Assembly: GCA_963728965.1 (NCBI GenBank)
Contig: CAVSMH010000003.1
Span: forward strand, 62,001-126,000
From: DASQZT01 sp963728965
GTDB lineage: Bacteria > Acidobacteriota > Terriglobia > Bryobacterales > Bryobacteraceae
Direction of reading: 5' to 3'
Length of the DNA stretch: 64,000 bases
Under the pieces are notes generated by a model. It had not been told where the DNA came from and did no database searches. It worked only from the letters and a program-made list of their open reading frames with translations. The position numbers were made by a program, and so were the translations under genes. Positions 16,724 to 26,993 of this stretch are shown here, in pieces; positions within the stretch are counted from its first letter, which is position 1, and each line of letters begins with the position of its first letter.

Positions 16724-17680
16724 ATGCGCAATGCGATGGAGTTGGCCGCTGGAATTCTGCTGCTCTACCTGGGCGCGGAATGGCTCGTCAAGGGGGCCGC
16801 GGGGCTGGGCCGCGCCATGCGCGTGCGGCCGCTCATTATCGGTTTGACCGTGGTCGCCTACGGGACGTCCATGCCCGAATTCGTCGTCAGCACGGCGGCC
16901 ACCCTGCGTGGATCTACCGGCCTGGCGCTGGGCAACGTGGTGGGCTCCAACATCGCCAATTTCGGACTGATCCTCGGAACCACCGCCTTCATCCGTCCGC
17001 TGATGGTCGAGGGCGGGTTGATCCGGCGGGAACTGCCGCTCATCCTGCTCACCAGCCTGGCCCTGCCGATTCTGCTTGCCGATTCGGTGGTTTCGCGCTT
17101 GGAAGGCGGCCTGCTCCTCGCCGGGGCGGCCGGGTTCACCTGGCTGGCGGCGCGCTCCGCCCTTCCCGCGCGAACGGAAATGGCCGCCATGGAAACCGAT
17201 GCCGAAGCCGCCGGCGCGCCCTCGGGCGGCGGCCTGCGCCGGCTGGCCTTGATTGCCGCCGCCGGACTCGCCCTCCTGGCGGTCGGCGGGGAGGCTTTCG
17301 TCTCCGGAGCCAGCGGTCTGGCCATCCGTTTCGGCATCAGCGAGCGCGTGGTCGGCCTCACCGTGGCGGCAGTCGGCACCTCCGCGCCCGAACTGGCCGC
17401 ATCCATCGTCGCCGCACTCCGCGGCCATGCTTCGATCGCCGTAGGCAATGTGCTCGGCTCGAACATCTTCAATATCCTGTTCGTGCTCGGCGCGGTTGCC
17501 GCCATCCATCCCATCGCCGGATCGCTCGCCGCCTTCGGCTTCGATCTCGCCGTCATGGCCGCCATCTCGCTCATCGTCTGCCTGCTTCTGCGCCGGCCGC
17601 GCCTGCTGCGCCGCTGGGAAGGAGTCCTGCTCCTGGGACTCTACTTCGCATACCTGGCGGCGATCGTAGTGACGGCCTAG
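16724..17680 (+). CDS. Calcium/sodium antiporter (CaCA family, YrbG-like)
   Basis: This membrane protein of about 318 residues has about ten helices in two inverted halves. Each half carries the alpha-repeat signatures of cation/Ca2+ exchangers: GTSMPEFVVS and GNVVGSNIANFGLILG in the first, GTSAPELAAS and GNVLGSNIFNILFVLG in the second. It should exchange Ca2+ for Na+ or H+ across the inner membrane. A GTG at 16712 would overlap the previous stop as GTGA and gives four extra residues; I list the first ATG. The close spacing suggests co-transcription with the propeller gene, without an obvious functional tie. Confidence 0.9.
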   Translation: MRNAMELAAGILLLYLGAEWLVKGAAGLGRAMRVRPLIIGLTVVAYGTSMPEFVVSTAATLRGSTGLALGNVVGSNIANFGLILGTTAFIRPLMVEGGLIRRELPLILLTSLALPILLADSVVSRLEGGLLLAGAAGFTWLAARSALPARTEMAAMETDAEAAGAPSGGGLRRLALIAAAGLALLAVGGEAFVSGASGLAIRFGISERVVGLTVAAVGTSAPELAASIVAALRGHASIAVGNVLGSNIFNILFVLGAVAAIHPIAGSLAAFGFDLAVMAAISLIVCLLLRRPRLLRRWEGVLLLGLYFAYLAAIVVTA

Positions 17681-17737
17681 CCGCAGCCGCAGCGGCAATC
17701 CGGCTTTGTGATTCAATTGGGAAAGGAGTCGCCCGAC

Positions 17738-18490
17738 ATGAACTGGAAAGCGGTTTCGAAACTGTTGATCGCGCGGGCAGGGCAGCTTGCCGCGGCCATT
17801 CTCATCTATTGGCAGTTGCACAGCACGCTGCTCTACGAATTCACCGCCCGCGAAATGGAAGGCCTCAACACCCTCATCCTGCTCCTGGGCAGCATCTATG
17901 CGGTGATGTTCGCGTTCGTCATCTTTGTGATCTGGGGCCAGTTCACCGACGTCGAAAATTTCGTGATGCGCGAATGCAATTCCCTCAAGGACGTGCTCCG
18001 CTTCAGCGACTACCTCAACGCCGAGGCGCGGCAGACGATCCGGCGCGCGGTCTCCGACTATGTCAACCGCGTGCTCAAATTCGAATGGCACGCCCTGGCC
18101 GAACGCCGCCGGGACCGCCAGACGGAGGCCGCCTTCTCGGAGCTCATGAACGCCGTCGTGCGCACCGTACCCGCCAACGACACCGAAGCCGCCATCCACG
18201 GCCGCTTGATCGACATCGTCCGCAAAGCCGGAGAACATCGCGACGACCGCGTTGCCAAGAGCCTCACGCGCATTCCTCCCACCCTCCTCCGCCTGGTCAC
18301 CACCATGGCGCTCGCGCTGCTGCTGCTGGTGTTCGTCTACCCCTTCCACTCCTGGGTGGCCGGCGCCTGCTGCTTCTTCCTGGTGGCGGTCGTGCTCCTG
18401 TTCGCCGGCCTGGTGATGACCGATACCGACAACCCCTTCGAGGGCGTTTGCAATGTCAGTCCGAAGCCCTTTTCCGAGCTGATGTTGTGA
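17738..18490 (+). CDS. Bestrophin-like DUF4239 membrane protein
   Basis: This 250-residue protein has two N-terminal membrane helices (about residues 7-30 and 42-65, ending AVMFAFVIFVIWGQFTDVE) and two C-terminal ones (about 193-232). Between them lies a charged cytoplasmic helical region. This is the layout of DUF4239/bestrophin-like proteins, which may act as chloride-type channels. A strong AAAGGAGT ribosome site decides for the ATG at 17738 over an upstream GTG. It sits directly before the XRE-NfeD-flotillin-PspA cluster but is separated from it by about 100 AT-richer bases containing a palindromic site, so it is probably a neighbour rather than a member of that operon. Confidence 0.75.
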   Translation: MNWKAVSKLLIARAGQLAAAILIYWQLHSTLLYEFTAREMEGLNTLILLLGSIYAVMFAFVIFVIWGQFTDVENFVMRECNSLKDVLRFSDYLNAEARQTIRRAVSDYVNRVLKFEWHALAERRRDRQTEAAFSELMNAVVRTVPANDTEAAIHGRLIDIVRKAGEHRDDRVAKSLTRIPPTLLRLVTTMALALLLLVFVYPFHSWVAGACCFFLVAVVLLFAGLVMTDTDNPFEGVCNVSPKPFSELML

Positions 18491-18551
18491 AGGACAAACC
18501 GGTCTCGGCCGCAAGCGCTTGAAAACAGGGCAAATTTATTTCTTGATCCTG

Positions 18552-18587
18552 ATCGCAATTTGCAATATCGTAATTACAGATTGCGAT
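18552..18587. promoter_or_regulatory. Inverted-repeat operator candidate over the XRE regulator's start
   Basis: ATCGCAAT at 18552-18559 pairs perfectly with ATTGCGAT at 18580-18587, which ends right at the ATG of the regulator gene. Between them lies a perfect palindrome GTAATTAC (18570-18577) and a near copy of the outer half-site, TTGCAATATC. The segment is clearly more AT-rich than its surroundings. The position suggests that the encoded XRE protein represses its own operon here. Binding is inferred, not shown. Confidence 0.6.
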
Positions 18588-19094
18588 ATGAGACTCGGCG
18601 AAAAAATCCGGTACCTGCGTGAGGTCGAGGGCGCGTTGCGCGGGCTCGAACGCGAGCTCTCGCAGCAGGAACTGGCCCGGCTGATCCTGAAGGAGCTGAA
18701 CAAATCCATCAGTCAAAGCTACCTCTCCCAAATCGAGAGTGGCGCGAGGCCTCACCTGACCAATTCAACCCGGATGCTGCTGGCGAGGTTTTTCAAAGTT
18801 CATCCGGGGTACCTGGTGGACGATCCCGAGGGCTTCCAGAATGAGTTGATCTCCGATATCGGAGCCCTGGAAGACAAGCTCGATCTTTGGCTCATCAGCG
18901 GGGCGGAGCGTTTCAGCCGCGACCCCGGGGTGCATCAGGCGCTGCTGCGTGTAGCGCGCCACGCGGATTCGCGCATGTGCCTCATGCTGCTGGGTTCGAT
19001 TCTGGATAACCAAGGGCTGGCCGAGAGGTTGATGGAAGTATTGAAGCCTGCGGCCCCCAAAACCGGCAACGGTAAACCGAGGAAGCGTTCATGA
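18588..19094 (+). CDS. XRE-family helix-turn-helix regulator heading the flotillin/PspA operon
   Basis: This 168-residue protein has residues 1-80 forming a Cro/CI-type HTH domain (LSQQELARLI, then SQSYLSQIESGARPH as the recognition helix region). The remainder is a helical domain without a recognised fold, perhaps for dimerisation or partner sensing. The ATG at 18588 puts the HTH at the N-terminus; longer readings from upstream codons would add hydrophobic residues encoded by the operator region and are unlikely. The stop overlaps the next ATG (ATGA), so the regulator is translationally coupled to the NfeD-like gene, and autoregulation through the 18552-18587 repeat is plausible. Confidence 0.85.
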   Translation: MRLGEKIRYLREVEGALRGLERELSQQELARLILKELNKSISQSYLSQIESGARPHLTNSTRMLLARFFKVHPGYLVDDPEGFQNELISDIGALEDKLDLWLISGAERFSRDPGVHQALLRVARHADSRMCLMLLGSILDNQGLAERLMEVLKPAAPKTGNGKPRKRS

Positions 19095-19684
19095 CCTGGT
19101 CCGATTTTTATCTGGTTACGTTCTTGCTCGGCTTCGGCCTGAGCACGGTGGCGCTCCTGGCGGGCACGCTCGATCTGCATCTGCCCCACCTGCACTTCGA
19201 TCACGGAATTCACGTTCCGCATGCCGAAGGCATGGGGTCGCACCCGGGCGAGCTGCCCTGGTTCAATTTCGGAACGATCGCCGCGTTCCTGGCCTGGTTT
19301 GGCGGCACCGGATATATGCTGACCCACTACTACAGCGTCTGGTTCGTCGCGGCGCTGGGCATATCCGTGTTGAGCGGCCTCGGCGCCGCGGCGGTGGTGT
19401 TCTGGTTCTTGGCCAGGATACTGATGGGGCGCGAAGCGGCGCTCGATCCGGCCGACTACGAAATGGTCGGCGTGCTCGGCAAGTTGAGCATTCCCATCCG
19501 GCAGGGTGGCACCGGCGAGCTGATCTATTCGCAGGAGGGCGTGCGCCGTGTTACCGGCGCGCGCAGTGAGGATGGTGCAGCCATCCCCAAGGGCACCGAA
19601 GTGATGGTGACCCGTTACGAGAAAGGAATCGCCTACGTTCGGCCGTGGGAAGACCCCATCGCCGAACTGGAGCTGAGGAGTTAA
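19091..19684 (+). CDS. NfeD-like membrane protein with OB-fold tail (flotillin partner)
   Basis: This 197-residue protein has an N-terminal membrane helix (about 5-24), a His-rich loop (HLPHLHFDHGIHVPHAEG), then two more helices (about 57-110). The cytosolic C-terminal domain (about 120-195) reads like the small beta-barrel OB fold of NfeD proteins (GVLGKLSIPIRQGGTGEL, KGTEVMVTRYEKGIAYV). NfeD-type proteins pair with flotillins to organise membrane microdomains, which matches the adjacent flotillin gene 13 bases downstream. The His-rich loop could bind metal, but that is speculation. Translation is coupled to the regulator by an ATGA overlap. Confidence 0.82.
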   Translation: MTWSDFYLVTFLLGFGLSTVALLAGTLDLHLPHLHFDHGIHVPHAEGMGSHPGELPWFNFGTIAAFLAWFGGTGYMLTHYYSVWFVAALGISVLSGLGAAAVVFWFLARILMGREAALDPADYEMVGVLGKLSIPIRQGGTGELIYSQEGVRRVTGARSEDGAAIPKGTEVMVTRYEKGIAYVRPWEDPIAELELRS

Positions 19685-19697
19685 CAGGAGCCCGTAT

Positions 19698-21131
19698 ATG
19701 GAAAACCCAAGCATCATGATCGCCGCGTTGATGTTGCTGGCGATTCTGTTCATCATGGCCATGTTCGCCAAGCTGTTCCGCAAGGCGGGACCGCACGAGG
19801 CCATCATCGTCTACGGTTTTCGCGGCACGCGCGTCGTGAAGGGCCGCGGCACCGTGATCTTTCCCATGGTCGAAAGCTGCCGCGGGCTGTCGCTCGAGCT
19901 CATGTCGTTCGATGTCGCCCCGAAGCAGGATCTCTACACCCGGCAGGGCGTGGCGGTCACCGTCGAAGCGGTGGCGCAGATCAAGGTGAAATCCGACCCG
20001 GAGTCGATTCTGACCGCGGCGGAACAGTTCCTCACCAAGCCGCCCGAAGAGCGCGAGGGCCTCATCCGGCTGGTCATGGAAGGCCACCTGCGCGGCATCA
20101 TCGGACAGCTCGCCGTCGAAGAGATCGTCAAGCAGCCGGAGATGGTGGGCGAGCGCATGCGCTCCACCTGCGCCGACGATATGAACAAGATGGGGCTCGA
20201 GGTGATCTCCTTCACCATCAAGGAAGTCCGCGATAAGAACGAATACATCACCAATATGGGCCGACCCGACGTGGCGCGCATCAAGCGCGATGCCGATGTG
20301 GCCGGTGCCGAAGCCGAACGCGATACCGCCATCAAGCGCGCCGAAGCCGCGCGCGAAGCGGCCATCGCCAGGGCCAAGGCCGACCAGGAACGGGTCCTCG
20401 CCGAGACCCTCTCGCAGGCCAAGCAGGCCGAGGCGCAGCGCGACCTCGAAGTCAAGAAGGCCGAATACCTGCAACTCGTGAAAAAGCAGCAGGCGCAGGC
20501 CGACAAGGCCTACGAAATCCAGGCCAACATCATGCAACAGCAGGTGCGCGCCGAGGAAGTCACCATTCACCGCGTAGAGAAAGAACACGAAGTCGAGGTA
20601 CAGGACGCCGAAATCAAACGCCGCGACCGCGAATTGACCGCTACCGTTCTCAAACAGGCCGAATTCGAACGGCGCCGCATCGAGACGCTGGCCGAGGCCG
20701 AGCGGCAGCGCACCATCACCGAAGCCGAAGGTCGCGCCTCCGCCATCCGCGCCCAGGGCGAAGCCGAGGCCGAGATCATCTTCAAGAAGGGCGAAGCCGA
20801 AGCCCGGGCCATGAACGTGAAGGCCGCCGCCTACCAGGAATTCAACCAGGCGGCCATCGTCGACAAGCTCATTACGAGTATGCCCGAGGTGGTGCGCGCC
20901 CTGGCCGCGCCCCTGGCCAACGTGGACAAGATCACCGTGATCTCCACCGGCAACGGCACCTCGGCGGGGCTCAACAAAATCACCGGCGACATCACCCAGA
21001 TGGCGGCCCAGATCCCGGCGCTGTTCGAAACCCTCTCGGGCATGCCGCTTCACGAGTTGTTTGCGAAGGTACGACTGATTGGAGAAAAAGCGCCAAACTC
21101 CGATGACAAGGCTAAAGGCGCGGGAATGTAA
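19698..21131 (+). CDS. Flotillin-like SPFH/Band 7 protein
   Basis: This 477-residue protein has an N-terminal membrane hairpin or helix (about residues 7-24, IAALMLLAILFIMAMFA). The SPFH domain spans about 25-210 and includes DVAPKQDLYTRQGVAVTVEA. A long Ala/Glu/Arg-rich coiled coil (about 215-400) with EAEAE-type repeats follows, then a C-terminal oligomerisation segment. This is the layout of FloT/YqiK. Flotillins scaffold ordered membrane regions and work with NfeD proteins. An AACAGGAG ribosome site precedes the ATG. A perfect hairpin lies between this gene and pspA. Confidence 0.92.
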   Translation: MENPSIMIAALMLLAILFIMAMFAKLFRKAGPHEAIIVYGFRGTRVVKGRGTVIFPMVESCRGLSLELMSFDVAPKQDLYTRQGVAVTVEAVAQIKVKSDPESILTAAEQFLTKPPEEREGLIRLVMEGHLRGIIGQLAVEEIVKQPEMVGERMRSTCADDMNKMGLEVISFTIKEVRDKNEYITNMGRPDVARIKRDADVAGAEAERDTAIKRAEAAREAAIARAKADQERVLAETLSQAKQAEAQRDLEVKKAEYLQLVKKQQAQADKAYEIQANIMQQQVRAEEVTIHRVEKEHEVEVQDAEIKRRDRELTATVLKQAEFERRRIETLAEAERQRTITEAEGRASAIRAQGEAEAEIIFKKGEAEARAMNVKAAAYQEFNQAAIVDKLITSMPEVVRALAAPLANVDKITVISTGNGTSAGLNKITGDITQMAAQIPALFETLSGMPLHELFAKVRLIGEKAPNSDDKAKGAGM

Positions 21132-21143
21132 CTCACAGACCGA

Positions 21144-21163
21144 CTGCCGCTCCTCTGCGGCAG
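21144..21163 (+). other. Intercistronic RNA hairpin between flotillin and pspA genes
   Basis: CTGCCGC (21144-21150) and GCGGCAG (21157-21163) form a perfect seven-base-pair stem with a six-base loop TCCTCT. No U-run follows, so it is not a classical terminator. It may tune mRNA decay or relative expression of pspA. The pspA ribosome site lies downstream of it and remains free. Confidence 0.45.
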
Positions 21164-21196
21164 CAGGCTGCGGGGGAGCGGGAAGGAGAAATAAAA

Positions 21197-21859
21197 ATGG
21201 CACTCTTAGAGCGCGTTGCAACGTTGGTTCGGGCCAATATCAACGACCTGGTGGACAAGGCCGAAGACCCGGAGAAGATGATTAAACAGGTGATCCTGGA
21301 TATGCAGAACCAGTTGCTCCAGGTGAAAACCCAAGTGGCCATCTCCATCGCCGACCAGCATGTGCTGGCCAAAAAATTGAGCGAAAACGAGGAAGCCGAG
21401 CGGCAGTGGCTGCGCCGCGCCGAGTTGGCCGTCGACAAGAAGGACGAGACCCTGGCGCGCGCCGCCGTGGAGCGGGCCATGAGCCACAAGTCTATGACCG
21501 AGAGTTTCCGCCAGCAGGTCGAGGACCAGAAAACCCAGGTGGAGAACCTCAAAAGCGCCCTCCTGAAACTGCAACAGAAGCTGGCCGAAGCCCAATCCAA
21601 GAGCGACATGCTGATTGCCCAGCATCGCCGTTCGCGGGCCCTCGGCAAGGCCACCGACGCCAGTATGGCCATGGGCGACGATTCCAAATCGGCCGCGTTC
21701 GACCGCATGAAGCACAAAGTGCAGCATTCCGAATCCACCGCCCAGGCCAAGGCCGAACTGGTGGCCGACGATGTGGACGACCGCTTCGCCGCCATGGAAA
21801 AAGAAGGCGAGATCGATCGCCTGCTGGCCGAGATCAAGGCTCGCCGGAAGGCCGGCTGA
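21197..21859 (+). CDS. pspA: PspA/IM30-family membrane-protecting protein
   Basis: This 220-residue, almost wholly helical protein begins with the amphipathic helix typical of PspA/IM30 (ALLERVATLVRANINDLVDKAEDPEKM) and continues with long coiled coils (about 25-200). The family forms ESCRT-III-like assemblies that bind stressed inner membrane. The ATG has a strong GGGAAGGAGAAATAAAA leader. Here pspA is not next to pspF or pspBC but to NfeD-flotillin and a PH-domain protein, a layout that suggests control by the XRE regulator rather than by sigma-54. Confidence 0.92.
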   Translation: MALLERVATLVRANINDLVDKAEDPEKMIKQVILDMQNQLLQVKTQVAISIADQHVLAKKLSENEEAERQWLRRAELAVDKKDETLARAAVERAMSHKSMTESFRQQVEDQKTQVENLKSALLKLQQKLAEAQSKSDMLIAQHRRSRALGKATDASMAMGDDSKSAAFDRMKHKVQHSESTAQAKAELVADDVDDRFAAMEKEGEIDRLLAEIKARRKAG

Positions 21860-21927
21860 GCCCCGTCCAGCGGTGCCGATCCGGACCAAGGAGACCGGAT
21901 TTCGCGCCTTCACACGTGGAGAGAATT

Positions 21928-22326
21928 ATGACTCACAATGCCAAGGTCGACGTGTATGTTCTGGCGGCAATCGCCCTGGGAGTGATCGTATTCCTGCTGG
22001 GCGACTACTGGATCGCTGGGCCCATACTGATGATCCTGTTTTTGTGCGCCTATCCGCAATCCTACGAGACCACCAAGTACGCGCTGGTGATTCGCGCCGC
22101 CCTCTCGCGTCGCGTCATTCCCTACTCGGCCATCAGCTTCATCGGCCCCCCGCCCGAGGAGGATCGCAGCTTCGCCGTCAGCGCGGACCACATCCGCATC
22201 GAATACGGACCGGCGTCGCAGGTATGGATCGAACCGGCCGACCGCGACGCCTTTCTGCGCGACATCGCGGCGCGCGCGCCCCACCTGATCAAGCGCGGCC
22301 AACGGCTCTTTGCCGCCTTCGCGTGA
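21928..22326 (+). CDS. Small membrane protein with bacterial PH-like domain (YyaB/PF06713 type)
   Basis: This 132-residue protein has two N-terminal membrane helices (about residues 8-42, with a short turn at GDYWIAG) followed by a bacterial PH-like fold: ALSRRVIPYSAISFIGPPP, then SADHIRIEYGPASQVWIEPADRDAFLRDI. This matches the YyaB-like pleckstrin family. The ATG at 21928 has GGAGAGA upstream. It is last in, or near the end of, the XRE-NfeD-flotillin-PspA series and may recruit or sense the membrane state together with PspA. No enzymatic motif is present. Confidence 0.78.
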   Translation: MTHNAKVDVYVLAAIALGVIVFLLGDYWIAGPILMILFLCAYPQSYETTKYALVIRAALSRRVIPYSAISFIGPPPEEDRSFAVSADHIRIEYGPASQVWIEPADRDAFLRDIAARAPHLIKRGQRLFAAFA

Positions 22327-22331
22327 CCGTC

Positions 22332-22745
22332 ATGGACAAACTATTTCATTTCGATTCGCCGCAGGAGGTCTACACGTCGGAGGCGTGCGTGATCTCCTGC
22401 TTCGACGCGCGCTTCGACCTGGCCACGCGCAAATTTCTCAAGCGCCGCGGCATCCTCACCTTCGATCACGTGAAGATCCCCGGGTCCGCCAAATGGCTGG
22501 CCGCGCCCGAGTGCGAAGCCGACCGCCAGTTCGTGCTGCGCATGATCCGCACCTCGGTCCGCCTGCACCAGTCCCAGGTCACCCTGATCGTCGCCCACAA
22601 CGACTGCGGCGCCTATATCGGCGCGCCCGTCGAGACGATCGCCGGAGAAGCCGTGGCCGCCGCCCAAGTCGTTCGGGCCGCCATTCCCGGCATGCCCGTG
22701 GAGTGCTACTTCGCCGATTTCGATGGCGTCTATCGCATCGGCTGA
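22332..22745 (+). CDS. Minimal beta-carbonic-anhydrase-like zinc protein
   Basis: This short protein of 137 residues keeps the beta-carbonic anhydrase metal motifs: CFDARFD (Cys23, Asp25, Arg27) and HNDCGAY (His89, Cys92). It lacks much of the usual family length of about 200 residues, including the dimer arms. It might hydrate CO2 or may have a different zinc-dependent role. It begins six bases after the stop of the PH-domain gene (a GTG start at 22323 would overlap it), so it is probably transcribed with the stress module. Confidence 0.75.
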   Translation: MDKLFHFDSPQEVYTSEACVISCFDARFDLATRKFLKRRGILTFDHVKIPGSAKWLAAPECEADRQFVLRMIRTSVRLHQSQVTLIVAHNDCGAYIGAPVETIAGEAVAAAQVVRAAIPGMPVECYFADFDGVYRIG

Positions 22746-22760
22746 TCCGGCCGCGCGCGC

Positions 22761-22766
22761 TACAAT
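22761..22766 (+). promoter_or_regulatory. Candidate -10 box for the PSMA-like peptidase
   Basis: TACAAT lies 15 bases before the ATG at 22782. The bases between (AGTTTCCTCACTTCC) contain no Shine-Dalgarno sequence, so a leader of only about nine bases is predicted. Confidence 0.4.
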
Positions 22767-22781
22767 AGTTTCCTCACTTCC

Positions 22782-25058
<2,277 letters not shown>

Positions 25059-25407
25059 ACCCGGCGCCGCGCCTGAAGCTGCGCGTTGAGATGCCCCAGC
25101 GAGGCGAACTGGCCCGCAAACCGCGCCGTCCGCGGTGGGCGGATCCGGCGGCGGGCGTCGAAATCGCGCCGCCGGAACAGATCCGAAGCCGCGATCACGG
25201 CACTGCCCATGGGACGGTACTCAAACGTGCCCTGCGCCCATGCCAGGTCGCCGTCGTACCAAAGGTAGAAGCCCACGCTGTGATGGTAGCAGGCCGCCGG
25301 CTCCCCGCCGCGCCCGCATGAAAAAGCACATACTCCGCCCGCCCCTCCCCGAATCCGCCGTTCCGCCCGACCTTATAATGGAAGTACGCGGGGGGCCCAG
25401 ACCACGG
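25059..25407. other. Gap between the PSMA-like peptidase and the response regulator
   Basis: About 350 bases without a convincing gene, apart from the doubtful minus-strand frame listed separately. A perfect TATAAT at 25374-25379 on the plus strand is a good -10 candidate for the response regulator, 28 bases before the chosen ATG. No terminator-like hairpin with a U-run is seen. Confidence 0.5.
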
Positions 25408-25851
25408 ATGGCGCGGAGATTCCTCCTCCCGCAGGGGAGTGGGAAAACGTTGCGGGCTTCACCACCATCCTCCAACCGGGTGCCCACCATCCTGGCAGTG
25501 GACGACGATCGCCAGGTGCTGGAGCTGCTGAGCGCGAGTTTGCGCAACGCCGGCTATCACGTGCTTCCGGCCGACAGCGGCTGGAATGCGGTCGAGACCT
25601 ACGAGAAAAGTGCCGGCCCGGTCAGCCTGCTCCTCACCGACGTCATCATGCCCGATCTCACCGGGCCCGTCCTGGCCGAGCGCCTCCGTGCCCGTCAACC
25701 CGATCTGCCGGTGCTCTTCATCTCGGGGTTTCACGATGCCGAACTGGTGCAGCGCTTCGTAACGCTGAAGGGCTTCAGGCTGCTCTCCAAACCGTTCACC
25801 GTAAGCGCGCTGCTTCGCGTCGTGGAACAGGCGCTCAGCCCTGCGCGGTGA
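25408..25851 (+). CDS. Single-domain CheY-like response regulator
   Basis: This protein is about 147 residues long. After a poorly conserved N-terminal stretch, a complete receiver domain runs from VPTILAVDDDRQVLELL to the end. The acidic pocket is in AVDDD, the phospho-acceptor Asp in LLTDVIMPDLTG, the switch Ser in LFISGF and the Lys in LLSKPFT. There is no output domain, so it acts by protein contact or as a phosphate relay. The start is uncertain: the ATG at 25408, a TTG at 25450 and a GTG at 25480 (just before the domain) are all possible. No histidine kinase is encoded nearby. Its stop overlaps the convergent oxidoreductase by 17 bases. Confidence 0.82.
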   Translation: MARRFLLPQGSGKTLRASPPSSNRVPTILAVDDDRQVLELLSASLRNAGYHVLPADSGWNAVETYEKSAGPVSLLLTDVIMPDLTGPVLAERLRARQPDLPVLFISGFHDAELVQRFVTLKGFRLLSKPFTVSALLRVVEQALSPAR

Positions 25852-26890
25852 TCGTCCGGGCGCTGTCTGCGGACTCTTCCTGTTCCGCCACTTTCACCAG
25901 TTGTTTGCCCAGGTTGAGGCCTTCCAGCATGCTGATGAACGCCAGCGGCGCGTTTTCCAGCCCTTCCACCACATCTTCGCGGTAGCGGATCCGCTTGTCG
26001 CGCAGCCAGTGGGCAAGCTGCCGGTATGCCTCGTCGTACCGCTCGGCAAACTGGTGCACCTGGAATCCTTCCACCTTGGCCTGGCGGGCGATCAGTTGGC
26101 CGAACCAGCGCGGGCCCACGTCGGGCTCCTCGCCGTTCACCTGCGAAATCTGCCCGCACAGCGAGACCCGCGCACGGGTATTGAGCAGCCGCAGCACGGC
26201 GTCCGCTATGGTTCCCCCGACATTATCGAAATATACGTCGATCCCGTTGGGGCACAGCTCTTTGAGACTGGCCAGCAGGTCCGGCGTGTCGCGGTAGTTC
26301 ACGCCCCCATCGAACGCCAGCTCCCGGGTCAGAAAACGGACCTTCTCGTTGGTCCCGGTAATGCCGATCGCCCGGCAGCGTTTGATTTTGGCAATCTGCC
26401 CGACGATGGACCCGACGGCACCGGCGGCCCCCGATACCACCACCGTCTCTCCGGGCTGCGGCCGGCAGATATCGAGCAGCCCGAAGTAGGCCGTCAGTCC
26501 GGGCATCCCAAGCACATACAGCGCCGTCGTGATGGGCGCCTGCGCGGGGTCGATCTTGCGCAGCGACTTGGCGGGCGCCGTGGCGAAATCCTGCCAGCCC
26601 AGCATGGCGCATACAAGGTCCCCTTTGGCCACCCGGGGATCGTTGGATTCCCACACTTCCCCTACCGTGTGGCCCGCCACTACTTCCCCCACCGGAACGC
26701 CGTGGGCCAGCGTGGGTGTGCCGGAAATGCGCCCGCGCAGGTAGGGGTCGAGCGAAAGATACAGCGTCCGCACCAGCGCTTCGCCGGCCCCGGCTCGCGG
26801 CACCGGCGACTCGCGAAGTTGGAAATCGGACGGCTTCGGAAGCCCCGCCGGCCGGTACGCAAGGACAATCTGTCGGTTTACGCCCCCCAT
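25835..26890 (-). CDS. NADP-dependent MDR oxidoreductase (CurA / leukotriene B4 dehydrogenase-like)
   Basis: This zinc-free medium-chain dehydrogenase/reductase has 351 residues. The N-terminal catalytic domain includes LSLDPYLRGR. The Rossmann fold has VVSGAAGAVGSIVGQIAK and ITGTNEKVRFL, and VYFDNVGG follows, all typical of the CurA/LTB4DH subfamily that reduces alpha,beta-unsaturated carbonyls with NADPH. The ATG at 26888-26890 is chosen because the longer upstream reading has no family character. It converges with the response regulator and is divergent from the M20 peptidase gene. Confidence 0.9.
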   Translation of the reverse strand: MGGVNRQIVLAYRPAGLPKPSDFQLRESPVPRAGAGEALVRTLYLSLDPYLRGRISGTPTLAHGVPVGEVVAGHTVGEVWESNDPRVAKGDLVCAMLGWQDFATAPAKSLRKIDPAQAPITTALYVLGMPGLTAYFGLLDICRPQPGETVVVSGAAGAVGSIVGQIAKIKRCRAIGITGTNEKVRFLTRELAFDGGVNYRDTPDLLASLKELCPNGIDVYFDNVGGTIADAVLRLLNTRARVSLCGQISQVNGEEPDVGPRWFGQLIARQAKVEGFQVHQFAERYDEAYRQLAHWLRDKRIRYREDVVEGLENAPLAFISMLEGLNLGKQLVKVAEQEESADSARTITAQG

Positions 26891-26993
26891 GGTTTTCAGA
26901 CTACCACCCGCCCGGCAATTTCCGAGTGCGCAACACGTGACGCGCGACACAGGATTCCGTCTATGGGCAACCCGATTCGTTAACATAGGACCA

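Noticed and set aside
20215..20860. Repeated GCCGAAGCC-like units in the flotillin gene as a DNA repeat array
   Set aside because: They encode the Ala/Glu coiled coil of the flotillin and are explained by protein sequence.
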